Assembly: GCF_029784135.1 (NCBI RefSeq)
Contig: NC_073745.1
Span: forward strand, 50,212,285 to 50,276,284
From: Toxorhynchites rutilus septentrionalis
Taxonomy: Eukaryota; Arthropoda; Insecta; Diptera; Culicidae
DNA length: 64,000 nt
Direction: 5' to 3'
The notes beneath the pieces are model-generated. The model ran no database searches, had not been told where the DNA came from, and worked only from the letters and a program-made list of their open reading frames with translations. This document shows positions 12,744 through 23,607 of this stretch, piece by piece. Every line of letters begins with the position of its first letter. Position 1 is the stretch's first letter. The position numbers and the translations under genes are program-made.

Positions 12744-14077
12744 CAAGTGAGAAAATGGTTGCAAGGAGGGGCCATTTTTCTGTCAAGAATGCAAACAATG
12801 CAGGAACCAAACTAACGATAATACTTTTGAGGGGCTCGGGAATGTTTAAAGCATCTAGAATGTAACTCGCAATACTTGGAAGGGAAAATAACCCAGTTTT
12901 GGAAGACCCGGACGGAGTGTTCACGTCTTTTTGTGTTCTCGCGGAAGTAAAAGCAGGAGGTGTTTGCTTTGGAGGTGTTTGTTTTGGAGTTTTATCACTT
13001 CCAGAGGATTTCTCAATTGGTTTAACGTTTTCTTGCTTCTTACGAGGAGTCGAAGGAGTAAGAGGAGCAGAATTTTTTTCTTTTTCTTGAGCCTCCCGGT
13101 ATTGACATGAATGCTTCTTCAATGGAAGTAAAATTTTCACAATCATCGGTTGACAGAATTGCATAAGGGTTCTCTTGTGCTCCAGGATTAGGGGTCTCTT
13201 TTGCCACAGCCCTTTTGAGCATTTCAGCATAGGTCGTCTTGGATCGTTGTTTGAGAGAGTTCTTAACTTTTGCCTCCCGTGATTTAAACGCTGGACACGC
13301 AGAAAGATCGTGAACTTCCCCTTTGCAAAAAATGCAGTTACCGGCGTCTTCAGAGCATGATTTATCCTCATGCATCCCCCCACATTTTGCACAACGTATC
13401 TTGTTGCTGCAGTGGGAGTCTGTATGCCCCAATTGCTTGCATTTCATACAACTCATCACTTTAGGTATGTAAAGGCGCACCGGAAGCAAAACCTTTTCAA
13501 TTTCCACAAATTGTGGAAGAGCTTTTCCGGGAAAGGTTACTCGAAACGAACCTGATTCGAAGTACTCTTCCCCTTTTTCGGAATGAGATACCGAATGCAA
13601 TTTCTTGCAAGCAAGTATCTTCAGATGATCAAAATTGGCATTCTTGAATCGACCTTTTCCTTCGTTTAATATTTCATCACACGTTAGACTAGGGTCGGTA
13701 ATGACACCATCAATTTCAACGTCTTTTGAAGGAATATAAACAAAATATTCCTCCGTAAAAAGTTTGCATTGCGTAATCTCAGTGGCTTGCTTGCGGTCTT
13801 TGACAACCACGCGAAGCTTGTTCTGTCTAATAAGTTTGATCGAATCGACCGTGCTGAAATTCTTTTTGAGTTCTCTGGCTATTGTCAAAATTCGCAGAGC
13901 TTTCTGACGGGGGCGAAAATAAACATGGTAAGGTCCATCGGAATCTTCAGGATAGGACTTAATCCGAGGAGCTGTTTTTGATGGTGGATCGGGGTTCCCC
14001 GGCTCCGGGGTAGTTGATTCATTATTAGGAATAGGAGGGGCAGGGGGACTGTGGTTTTTAGTAACATCCACTTCCAT
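12736..14077 (-). pseudogene. LINE ORF1 (Gag-like RNA-binding protein)
   Basis: Nucleic-acid-binding ORF1 of the I-group LINE, about 447 codons if read through. The ATG at 14077 sits in the context ACAATGG; any reading upstream of it lacks an ATG. A Pro-rich N-terminus leads to a central domain and then three cysteine knuckles near 13320-13450: CMKCKQLGHTDSHC, CAKCGGMHEDKSC and CIFCKGEVHDLSAC. A frameshift in an A-run near 13085-13095 moves the frame into a basic, Pro/Thr/Lys-rich tail (TPKQTPPKQTPP) and a hydrophobic C-terminus. The stop at 12736-12738 overlaps the ORF2 start, consistent with termination-reinitiation. Confidence 0.9.
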
Positions 14078-14429
14078 TGTGAAAGCAAGAAATTGATTTC
14101 TTGTTAATGAGAACGATAACAACAGGAAGGTAAAGCAAAAAAAAAGGGTAGCAAAAAGCAGAACTTAGCCTACCTGTTTTCGAAGAGTAACTCCAACAAG
14201 CTGGGTAGCTGACTGCAAGCCGGTGACGATGTTAGTCCAGGCAGTCGATGGGTGCCCTGTTTAGATCCTGAGTGCTGGCGAGTATGTATAGCTGTAAAAA
14301 AACATTTTTTTTAAAATAGGTAGCAAAAGAGTAATAAAAAAAACTTGATACTTCCTTTCCACTCTGCAGCGAAAGAAAAACACGTCCTTCTCCGATGAGA
14401 TCAGGGAAGGAACTGATCCATTTTTCTTT

Positions 14430-14936
14430 GTCCGTGATAATTTGCTCCAGAATGCGTCAGAAAAGTTGACGACTCATGTGGCCTCTAAATATAAAGTCTT
14501 TGCGTAGTGGGCCTTTTCTAATGATTCCAAACTGTCGCATAGTGTGTTCTTAGTACAATGGTTATTTTCTGACAATTTTCCAGTTTTGCTCGATCGAACG
14601 AGGTCGATCTATCACACCAAAATTATTCCGGTGTTTTCGTATAGACCTTCTTGATTCAATATCACATATCGATTTTTCGTCAGAGCCACTGATTTTGAAA
14701 CTGAACCTCTATGAAATGAAGAAAATTGGTTCTAATTACAGGTGTTGGTAAATTGTTAGCATAAAGTCCCACCCCGTTGAGCCTGTTCCATATTCTGCCG
14801 AAATTTACAACTCAGTTACCTACACAATGTTTCGCAATTTAGTTGGCATCCGGATAGCGGACGGGAATAGAATTCGCCGGGACTTATTGTCACCTGTATT
14901 ACCGTCACACTATTTCATATCTATCCCATAATGAAC
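14430..14936. other. no gene recognised
   Basis: Flank of the LINE insertion. Mixed sequence with no identifiable coding or repeat structure. Confidence 0.4.
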
Positions 14937-15135
14937 TTTAACAGCCATTCCATGCCAAATCGATATAGTGGTTCTCGGGATTTTTGTGAAAATCGGTAGT
15001 TTTGTGCCTTATCGCAAAATTTTAGATTCTTATTTTGTTTTTGTTTTTCGTTAGGGTGACCATTTCGATTTTAGAGAGGCTCGAAAAATAATTTTTTCTC
15101 ATTTTTCCAAAAATAACTTTTTTCAAAAATATTAT
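14937..15135 (+). repeat. dispersed repeat, left part, split by LINE-B
   Basis: It begins ACAGCCATTCCATGCCAAA and is co-linear with 37062-37290. Its continuation (TTTTGAACTACTGGACCGA) resumes at about 16589-16615, after the LINE-B insertion, and matches TTTTGAACCCCTGGACCGA in the second copy. The class is unknown and no coding capacity is seen. Confidence 0.8.
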
Positions 15136-16577
15136 TATCCAGACGCTGTTATGTCATTACCTTTGTCTGGGTCCCTTCACATTGCTCAATTCTGGGTAAT
15201 GAGAGGGCTGACTCATTAGCAAAGGTAGGTGCAATTGAAGGCGATATTTATCAGCGTCAAATCGCCTTCATGGGGGTCTCCGTAGCCACATTGGTTGCGC
15301 ATTCGCTTAGTAAGCGATCGATCGTGAGTTCAAAACTCAGGGCCCTCATTGACCATCTTTGTGTTGTTACAGAATAGCTACGTCCACGCAACAATCATCA
15401 GCGATGGAGATCGATCCACGGTCGAAATAAGATCGATTCATCCATACAACTGCTCTGCTCTGCAAGACACATCGGGCTGCTGTTCTATAAATAACTCAAC
15501 AATGATCAATCCAACTGTCTCCGCTGTCCGGTCTAACTGGATAATGGAAGAACAGAACGAAAACTCTTACGCCTATATGGCAACTGTGTAAATGTGTACC
15601 ATATGCAATGGTATAGAAGGGAATACTCTAACGCCGAAAACATGGCAACTGTGTAATGTGCTAATTATAGATATGATAAACATGTGACATGTACACGATT
15701 GAAATTCGGCTCTGTTACAGCCAAGATGCTAATGAGCCTGAAATAAACAAAAGGGATAAAAAATAAATAAAAAAATCGCCTTCAATGAATTTTATTCTTT
15801 AGTCCGCAAAAATACCATAGTTAACTGGCAACGCAAATGGAACGAAGATGAATTGGGCCGGTGGCTCCACTCGATTATCCCTAAGGTTAGCCTCAAACCA
15901 TGGTTAGTCTGGACTTGAGTCGGGACTTTATTCGCACCTTCTCCCGACTCATGTCCAATCACTGTTCGTTAGATGCGCTACTCTTTCGTATTAATCTTGC
16001 CGACAACAATCTTTGTGTTTGTGGCCAAGGTTACCACGACATCGAGCACGTTGTTTGGTCGTGCGAGCTGTATCTTGTCGCCAGATCGAATTTAGTAGTC
16101 ACCCTTCGGGCCCGAGGAAGGCAGCCCATGATGTCGGTGAGAGACGTGTTGGCTCGGTTAGACCTTGATTACATGTCCCAAATATATGTATTCCTTAAAG
16201 CTATCGATCTCCGTGTGTGAGTGTCCTTATACCCTTAGTTTTTCCTTTTCCTTTTCCTTTGTGAGAGATCGGATCCCTTCTTAAGAATAAGATGAAATGT
16301 AAATACATATTAGATATAAGATAGGTTTAAGAATTGAGTGTGATGAGTGTGATTGAGAGTGTGAGTGTGATCATTGTCAACATATCCTCATATCCCCTCC
16401 TTTTCCTGAAGAAAATATGTCACCCTTCTAAACTCGAGTCGACCGCGAGTAATCGGTTTCCTATATTATTAACATTAGAATTAAGGAAAAATGTATATAT
16501 ACTAGTAACAATACAGTAAGGAGTTCGGCTCCTTTAAACCTATGTAACTGAGCTTGTAAAAATAAACGATTTAAATA
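15136..16577 (+). mobile_element. LINE-B, 5'-truncated I-group LINE copy, interrupted by a SINE
   Basis: A plus-strand 3' fragment of a second I-group LINE family (LINE-B here). It starts inside RNase H (RRCYVITFVWVPSHCS, GNERADSLAKVGA) and continues after the SINE through the C-terminal zinc finger (CVCGQGYHDIEHVVWSC near 16013-16063) to the frame end DYMSQIYVFLKAIDLRV at 16220. A 3' UTR ends with TTCGGCTCC...GAGCTTG and AAATAAACGA. TSD AAAAATATTAT is present at 15125-15135 and 16578-16588. The 5' truncation is typical of incomplete reverse transcription. Confidence 0.93.
15271..15772 (+). mobile_element. tRNA-derived SINE inserted in LINE-B
   Basis: A 502-bp insertion with a 12-bp TSD AAATCGCCTTCA (15259-15270 and 15773-15784). 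The head has polymerase III promoter elements: a box A-like GTAGCCACATTGG near 15281-15294 and a box B-like GTGAGTTCAAAACTC near 15324-15338. The 3' end (15705-15750) resembles the LINE-B tail: TTCGGCTC, then a spacer, then GAGCCTG and AAATAAACAA, followed by a simple AAATAAA-rich tail. No protein is expected; short frames inside are accidental. I cannot name the family with certainty. The combination of tRNA head and LINE-like tail is the basis of the call. Confidence 0.88.
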
Positions 16578-16619
16578 AAAAATATTATAACTTTTGAACT
16601 ACTGGACCGAGAAAAAAAA

Positions 16620-16935
16620 TAAAAATACGTGTCTAATATTATGCGATAAGGAACAAAACTGCCACTTTTCATGGAAATCAGCGAACTGCTTTATCGGTTT
16701 GGCGTGGTATGGTTGATAAAATATACAAACTCTTTTTATTAAAAAAAGTGCCTTTTTAACATGTATAACATGTGTGTGCGCATAACGTGTTTTAAACAAA
16801 TTTTATCGCGGCATCAGACCACTATCCATAGGATCTACCGCATCATCTTCGGTGCACTCTGGTGATGGACAGAAGCTGGAAATACTGTGATGAGCGCAAA
16901 AATATCGATTAAAAAATCGAAATCAAAACTATTAC
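16620..16935. other. no gene recognised
   Basis: AT-rich flank between the split dispersed repeat and the palindrome. Confidence 0.35.
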
Positions 16936-18850
16936 AATACTACGTAAAAGTAGGTGATTAGTAGATCATTTTGCCATTTCAGTATGGTTGATTTATTTTT
17001 TATAAAAACAAAAAACTACTTTTGTTCCTAAATGGGCACTATTAAGGTTTGACTTGAAAAATCCACTTCATGGTTTATTAAAAAAAAAATAAAAACAAAT
17101 AGTCAATAGTCAATATGACCTCTTTTGGTCTCGATAACCAACTGACAACGCTTTGGCATACTCTCCACGAGATTCTGGAAATTGTTACATATGACAAAGC
17201 GCATTTTGATGTTGTCAAAAATTAGGGTTACCAAATTTTTCAATGAAATAAAAAATCTAACTTTCTTATCTTTATAGATAGAGGTAAATATGGCTCGATA
17301 ATATTTTAGCCCCAGTTATTTTAAGCAAATTTGTAGAACAATGTTTCTTTCTATCTCTTGAAATAATCGATATAGCGCATTTTTTCTAATTTGCGTTAGG
17401 GTCACCATGAAAAAAAAAAGTTTTTTTTGCTCTAATTTATATATTTAAAATTTTAAATGCAAACTGTCTTAAGAACACTTTTAGAGCTTACTAAAACTAT
17501 TTTGCGATGCAGAACTTGTCAATATCTCAATTCTACTCAATTGTCATTCTTTTTGGGGCAAACATAAAAAATGTTTGTTGACGGCATTTGAAAGAACATA
17601 CTTCACTCTACGTAATGTGGGATTTCCAAAACTATGTTATTTTTTGTATATGAGTAAATTTGAATTGAGATCATGAGTTTTTGAGGAAAAAAGCATCAAT
17701 AACTTTAAGTAGAATGAAGATATTGACAAGTTGTGCATCGCAAAATATTTGTCTTGATAAGCTCTAAAAGTCGTTCGAAGACAATTTTGATGTAGGATTA
17801 GAAATTTAATTGTTAGAGAAAAAACAAACCGTTCTTTCATGGTCACTCTAATGAAACATAGAATAAAAAGGCCTATATCGGATATTTTAAGAGATAGAAT
17901 TAAACTATGTTCTACAAAGTTGTTTAAAATAGCTGAGGCTACAACATTGTCAAACTATATTTACCTCAAAATTTGTCAATATCTTAATCCTACTCAAAGT
18001 TATTGATGGGTTTTCACCCAAAAACTCATGATTTCAATTTTAGTTTACTCAAATACAAAAAATAACATAGTTTTGGAAATCCTACATTATGTAGAGTAAT
18101 GTATGTTCTTTCAAATGCCGTCAACAAACTTTTTTTATGTTTGCCCCGAAAAGAATGACAAGCGAATGAAGCGAGCGTACTTTTAGGAAAGAAATATTAA
18201 TAACTTTGAGTAGAATTGAGATATTGACAAGTTCTGCATCGGAAAATATTTGTCTTAGTTAGTTTTAAAAGTGTTCTGAAGACAGTTTGCATTTAAAAAT
18301 TGAAATATAAAAGTTAGAGCAAATGAATCGTTTTTTTCATGGTGACCCTAACGTAACTTAGGAAAAACGCGCTATATCGATTGTTTCAAGAGATAGAAAA
18401 AAAATCTATTCTAAAAAGTATTCTTGAATAACTGAGGCTATAACATTGTCGAACTGTGTTTACCTCTATCTATAAAGATAAGAAAGCTAGATTCTTTATT
18501 CCATTGTAAATTTTAGTCACCCTATCTTTGACAACGTCAAAATAAGCGCTCTATTATTTGCAACAACTTTGTCGAAGACAGTTTTTGTCTAGAGAATAGC
18601 TGTCGAGCTTCAAATCCCGGATGAATAGTGTGTCCGTTTTCGCATCAGTCCTACGTTTCGGTCCTCTTCTCGGTCGATCAGCCTCGCTGTCGAGCATCTG
18701 ATGCTTCCGAATGACCAGATTTTTTATGTCATACCCTAAAAGAATCCATTTAAGAACAAAAACCATTTTCTGTTTTTTTTTCTAAATAAATCAACGATAC
18801 TAAAACGGCAAAATGGTCTACTAATTACCTACTTCTACGTAGTATTGACT
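16936..18850. repeat. long imperfect palindrome (foldback-like repeat), about 1.9 kb
   Basis: The outer arms pair 16936-17075 with 18705-18850 (for example TAGGTGATTAGTAGATCATT against its inverted partner near 18810). The inner arms pair about 17180-17690 with 18030-18565: TTATCTTTATAGATAGAGGT, ATCGATATAGCGC and TTAGGGTCACCATGA each occur inverted on the other side. The centre holds a smaller nested inverted pair (17670-17730 with 17990-18040). One arm also contains a Tc1-like C-terminal fragment. No transposase or clear TSD was found, so the class is open. Confidence 0.85.
17103..17186 (-). pseudogene. Tc1-like transposase C-terminal tip
   Basis: On the minus strand this reads NFQNLVESMPKRCQLVIETK, then RGHIDY and a stop. 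This is the conserved end of Tc1 transposases (N-L-V-x-S-M-P-x-R). Only about 27 codons remain, abutting the inner palindrome arm. Confidence 0.75.
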
Positions 18851-18911
18851 GAAATACCCAGGGGGTATTACACTATGGAAACTTGGGAATAAAAAATTCT
18901 GGCTTGAAATA

Positions 18912-19432
18912 TTGTATGGGTTGTCTGCTTTACTGTTTTGTCCCACATTTGTCCGATGCTTCGTTACACGTGAAAAATACGTGCAACGCATACATCAGTT
19001 GTTTACAGGAATGGATATCCTTTTGACGATTCGTCCAATATACGAGGAGCTACATCGTGATGACTTACTGGAAAGATGCTTGGGAGGCCTCACAAAAAAT
19101 GCAAACGAAAACTTTAATGCTTGTGTTTATTCGATGTCTTCATAAACCATCCATTGTGGAAAGAAAATTTTGGAAATTGCAGCAAATAGAGCAACCTGTA
19201 ACTGTTACAACGTTTTCGGGATAATGCAAAAACTTTAGATTGAAATTGGACCAGAGTTTCTACAAAAAATCGGATAAGAAACGAATCGAACGAGCAGAGA
19301 TGCAGATGTCAGAACCTGCTAGAGACGCCCGCAAGTCTAATTTGGCAACAAAAAGCGACAGGAAGATCACCTTCAAAGCATTGAAAGGCAGCTTTATGGT
19401 TCAGAAATTGCAGACTGAAGATACGATGTAAG
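18912..19432 (+). pseudogene. possible Mutator-like (MULE) transposase C-terminal fragment
   Basis: The plus strand reads PIYEELHRDDLLERCLGGLT, then KNANENFNACVYSMSSKTIH, and after a stop GKKILEIAANRATC. The pattern L-x-R-C-L-x-G-x-T-x-N-x-NE-x-x-N is one I associate with the C-terminal part of Mutator-like transposases in animal genomes. A second piece in another frame (19240-19430, basic, with RAEMQMSEPARDARKS) fits the basic tail of such proteins. No catalytic core or TIRs are visible. The assignment is by recollection of the motif and is tentative. Confidence 0.42.
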
Positions 19433-19439
19433 ATAACCG

Positions 19440-21835
19440 AAATAAATGTATCCAAAATTGAAAATGCGTTTTTCTCGAAACCATGTTCTGCAAACTGGTG
19501 GGAGTTCTACCTCCGGAACGGTTTATCCGATTTTGGTGATTTTTTTTCGTAGATTCTCCACTACAAAAACTTTTACAGAAAATGTCGCCATTTCATCAAA
19601 AATTTATATTTCGAAAAATCCTAATCCTGAGTACGATGACAGAAAATATATCCAAGATTACGGAAAAAAATTGATTGAAATCGGTCCACTAGAAAAAACT
19701 TGCAAAGGTTCAAAAAAAGGTTGCAGCTATTCCCCAATTGACCCCAATTTTGGTTTGTTTGTAAAGTAATATATACACTTTGGAACACTTTGATTCCAAA
19801 TGGGGGTGAATATTTATAGAATTTTCAGACTTTGCTGAAGTTCGGGGGACAATCAGTCACGATTCGTATAACAGTGCAAAATATTTGCGAGATCTTTTCT
19901 AAGCTGACCTTTTCAAACTATAAGTCCAATAACAATGGTGCCGTAGTGATCCTGTACAGTCTGATTTAGAAAATATCAGTACTTCAACAGTTAGTTAATT
20001 TTTTTCTCATTTTATTGCAATCGTCGTTGTGACGTTTGGATCACACGATCCTGCCACACAGCTGGCATTTTGGTACCATCGGCCACATATTTCGACGAAA
20101 GTCATAACTACTGCGTTACGTTTACCTCCTGCCTGTCTCGAACAGTCGTTTATTATCGTGTCATTTGTTTCCTTTTTTTCTCGTCCGTCCCCACCAGCGG
20201 AATGCGATCGAGACGCCTCGATAATGATTCACCACATGCCAAGATCGGTCGTTGTTTTGAAACACATACCACCCGTTTACTGCGGGAACCTCACCAGATG
20301 GTTAAGGTTTTCAGTTTTTTTTTTCGGAATTGTAAACGGTATAGTTGGTGTGCGTGTGTCACAATTCACCACCGTAAACGCAAGGAACAGCGGCGGAGTA
20401 CTTCATTAACATATTAACCGAGCCAGACTATCAGCTGTAGGTACCAACCATGTGTAAGGATCAAACGCGTCGTATGGCTTTTTTTCATGAATTTCATGGG
20501 AAAAATGACCGAATGATCGTTTTTAATTGGAGCGCTAATCATAACTTTTTGGTATGATCGCACAAGTGGTCAGTGATCCTTCACGGTTCCACATGAAACG
20601 ATGGAATGTTTCGGGGTTTGATTTTTCCCAACAATATGTTCACGATGTTGCTGCTAATCATCGATCATCATCAAGTATTGATCAGGTATCGACTGTTGGC
20701 CTATTTCTGTTGCGTTCGCACCGAACTTTCACTGCACCGTTGCAAATCCGCGCTGATTTGATGCCACGATTCGATGGATCAGACGGAATCCACTATGAGC
20801 TCGCCGCAACAATTAATGATTCGGTGCTATAAAAAAAATGCTAACTATCGAACGGATCCACCAACGGACCATCATGATGAGCTTTTCGGGTGCCCAAACA
20901 CATGGAGCAAATAAACACATACTCTGTGTGTATACCGACACGCATACAGGTATGAGCATAAAGACGAAAAGAGCAAACTGAAATTGAGAGAAAAAAAAAG
21001 TGCGTGTGAAGTCACTCGTGTAATTTATTTCCCATGATGAGCTCCAATGCCAGGCCAGTTAGTGATAGCATTAATTTTTGACCGTACCGTATCACCGACA
21101 CATAGCACACGTGCAAGGTGAAACAGTTTGGTCATTGGCTCACCGGAGAAGCTTTAAAAAACCAACAACTGATTGAGTTACGAATGATCGGAAAAATATG
21201 AAAAATCTAGGAATTTCAGTCAACCTTTGGAATAACAATTTGTTAATCAAATTGCAATTAGTAGTGCTTCGATGTTTTTTTTCTCTATTATAGTGACTTC
21301 CAACACATTTCGGCTGGTTCGTCACTTTTACTTCCATTTTTGGAACAATGTCGGGAGTGAGAATTGATTTTTTGCTACCATGTTGAACGGACGTGCAATT
21401 TTTATCGCCTCAGAATGCATTTTCAGAATATGAGCAAAGAAAGCATAGTGCAGAGCCTACACCGACGGACAGAAACACAGTAGAAGAAAAATACTAAATA
21501 GGATGACACCGTTAGTTTTCATACTGTTATGCGGAGATTGATTGTGTATGACTGAACGACACGTACAAATTGTTGATTTTGTGCGTTATCAAATAGATAG
21601 CAGTGGCGGGCCGCGCTGTATCTAAGTATATTCGCGATGCATACTGAGTGTGCAACGTGTATTGGAAATTGGGACACAAATCTCGTCATTTGTTACCGCG
21701 AGAACAAGAATGAATCACAAATCACCCATTTTCAACTGCTTTTACAAAATCATGCAAACCCATCGGTCTTTTTCATGAACCTGGTCTTTCAACTCTAGAG
21801 TTTTTTTTTTAAATTCCGATGCATGCTCGAATTTT
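19440..21835. other. no gene recognised; repeat-like start, then candidate single-copy DNA
   Basis: 19440-19800 carries sequence that may be the non-coding tail of the preceding fragment. From about 20020 to 21800 composition is more balanced and I find no transposon motif. It could be host intergenic, intronic or cis-regulatory sequence. Short frames there have no recognisable domain. Confidence 0.35.
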
Positions 21836-21846
21836 ATTGGTATAAT

Positions 21847-22173
21847 TTTTTTTGTTGATTCGTTTATTTTTGCAGGCTCTGTTACATAGGTTTAAAGAAG
21901 CCAAACTCTTAACTATATTTTTACTATTAACATGTTTTCTTAATTTTACTGTTAATGGAATAGGAAACCGATTACTCGCGGTCGACTCGAGTTTAGAATG
22001 GTGACACATTTTCTTTAGGAAAAGGATGGGATATAAGGAGATTGTAACAATGTTCACACTCATACTCATATTCATACTCACACATCACACTGAATTCTTA
22101 AAACTATCGTCACATCTAATATGTATTAACAATTTAACTTATTCTAATGTTAGTAAGAAGGGAACCGATAGGA
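21847..22173 (-). mobile_element. LINE-B 3'-UTR-only insertion
   Basis: A 327-bp, severely 5'-truncated LINE-B copy on the minus strand, matching the 3' UTR at 16250-16570. It includes the AATCGGTTTCCTAT block, the GGCTT...GAGCC stem and AAATAAACGAAT. An 11-bp TSD, ATTGGTATAAT, is present at 21836-21846 and 22174-22184. No coding sequence remains. Confidence 0.93.
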
Positions 22174-22514
22174 ATTGGTATAATGATCGTTTTGAATTAT
22201 AACGGTTTTTCAAACTCTCAGACTTTCTCAGTTCATTTGCCTTGAAAAACCCATTTTGGAAAACTAAACTTTCGGAAGACCATTTGGAAAGCCTCGCTGC
22301 CGCTTCCAACTGGTTTCTCGGTCGATCAATTAATTTTTGTGAATTCAAGCATTGTTTCCGGGTTAAAAGTGACGTTAAAGTGCAGCGGAATACAAGCCGG
22401 ATGTGAAGAAGATATAAGAGTTGGGTAAAAAAAAATTTCAAAGCGGTTGCTTTCGACTCCATTGTTGCTCTAGAGAACGATCAATCAACTGTAATCCTTT
22501 TATCTTTGTCTCCG
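22174..22514. other. no gene recognised
   Basis: Short spacer. The part near 22233-22251 has a GTTCATTTGCCTTGAAAAA block resembling the repeat seen at 40480, 41816 and 42906. Confidence 0.4.
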
Positions 22515-23110
22515 TATTGCGTTGGGATGTATGCCCTCAACGCATACCATGAGTCTCGAGGTTTTGGCAGGCCTACTCCCACTAAAAGATCGCTTCAATT
22601 TATTATCTCTTCAGTTCTTCATCCGGTGTAAGGTCATGAATCCATTGGTGATCGGAAATTTTGAGCAGCTGATCGAGTTAAATTTTCACTCCGGATTCAT
22701 GAGTTCATATAATGAACTCATCTCCATGCAGGTTGATCCTTCTTCGTATATTCCCAACCGTGTTTGTTTCCCTGACTACATCAATTCCTCAGTGCAATTT
22801 GATCTGTCCATGAAGCAAGATATCCCTGGATATTCAGATTACCAACGATCGAGGATCGCTCCAACGATCTTCGATGAAAAGTATGGGGGTATCAATTGTG
22901 ATAATATGTACTTTACTGATGGGTCCACTATAAATGAGACCACAGGATTTGGAGTGTTCAACGAATTTTTTAGCACCTCACACAGTCTTCAGAATCCTTG
23001 CTCAGTGTATATTGCTAAATTGGCAGCAATTCATTGGGCGCTGGACAGCGTCGCCTCACGACCTGTTGAACACTATTACATTGTAACGGATAGTCTTAGC
23101 TCTGTCGAAC
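22515..23110 (+). pseudogene. LINE-B internal fragment (RT end to RNase H), no ends
   Basis: The plus strand encodes the same protein segment as 25160-25765 on the minus strand. It runs from GCMPSTHTMSLEVLAGLLPL to YYIVTDSLSSVE, with one amino-acid difference in about 195 (T for P after STINE). It stops abruptly inside RNase H, and both the 5' part and the 3' tail are absent. That is not the outcome of normal target-primed insertion. The RNase H catalytic Glu position reads Lys (YIAKLAAIHWAL). Sequence after 23110 is unrelated. Confidence 0.9.
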
Positions 23111-23607
23111 GGATAAGTTTGTTTGGCTTTTTATTCATTCGCGAAATGTTCGCGCCCCTCACTCAGTGGAAGCATTCAGTCAGCGGTCCTCATCAGTGCT
23201 ACCAAATGTGTCTACCAAATAGTTTTATTTTTGAATTTCTATAATCTTTGTACCTAGCCGGTTATAATTTCGTAGTCCTACGTTATCAATTTTTTGCGGC
23301 CCGTGGTACCATGATTAACATATATTATGAATGATCAATGTGATTTTAAAACATCCGATCAAAGGGATATACTTATTCATTGCTCGTTAGAAGCAAATTT
23401 TACCATCCCTGATCATCACCAGACGTCGGCACTGTTATCTCGGATATTGAAGAATAAAATTCACAAAATGATGAAATATGTCCTCATTTACGATCTTATA
23501 TGATTCACTGTTAATTGATTTTCCATGTAATTACGATTACACATTACTACAATGATTTAATTTGAACGTTCAAGCGACTCGCGAACTGCGTCTGCCTGAT
23601 ATGCATA
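23111..23607. other. no gene recognised
   Basis: AT-rich sequence after the broken end of the LINE-B fragment. Nothing identifiable. Confidence 0.35.

Larger units (their letters stand above)
8740..14415 (-). mobile_element. I-group LINE (non-LTR retrotransposon), full length, 14-bp TSD
   Basis: A 5.7-kb element on the minus strand. An exact 14-bp duplication, ATCCATTTTTCTTT, flanks it at 8726-8739 and 14416-14429, fixing both ends. In minus-strand order it has a 5' UTR of about 340 bp, ORF1 (nucleocapsid with CCHC knuckles), ORF2 (endonuclease, reverse transcriptase, RNase H, terminal CCHC), and a 3' UTR ending in a GGCTC...GAGCC stem, AATAAA and an A-rich tail. RNase H after the RT places it in the I/Loner-type group. 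ORF1 and ORF2 overlap at ATGCCTAA. Both ORFs are broken, so this copy is dead although structurally complete. Confidence 0.93.

Noticed and set aside
12899..13981. Plus-strand frames over LINE ORF1
   Set aside because: They are shadows of the minus-strand ORF1 with no independent domain.
15349..15591. 80-codon frame in the SINE
   Set aside because: It lies within a tRNA-derived SINE with its own TSD. SINEs do not encode protein.
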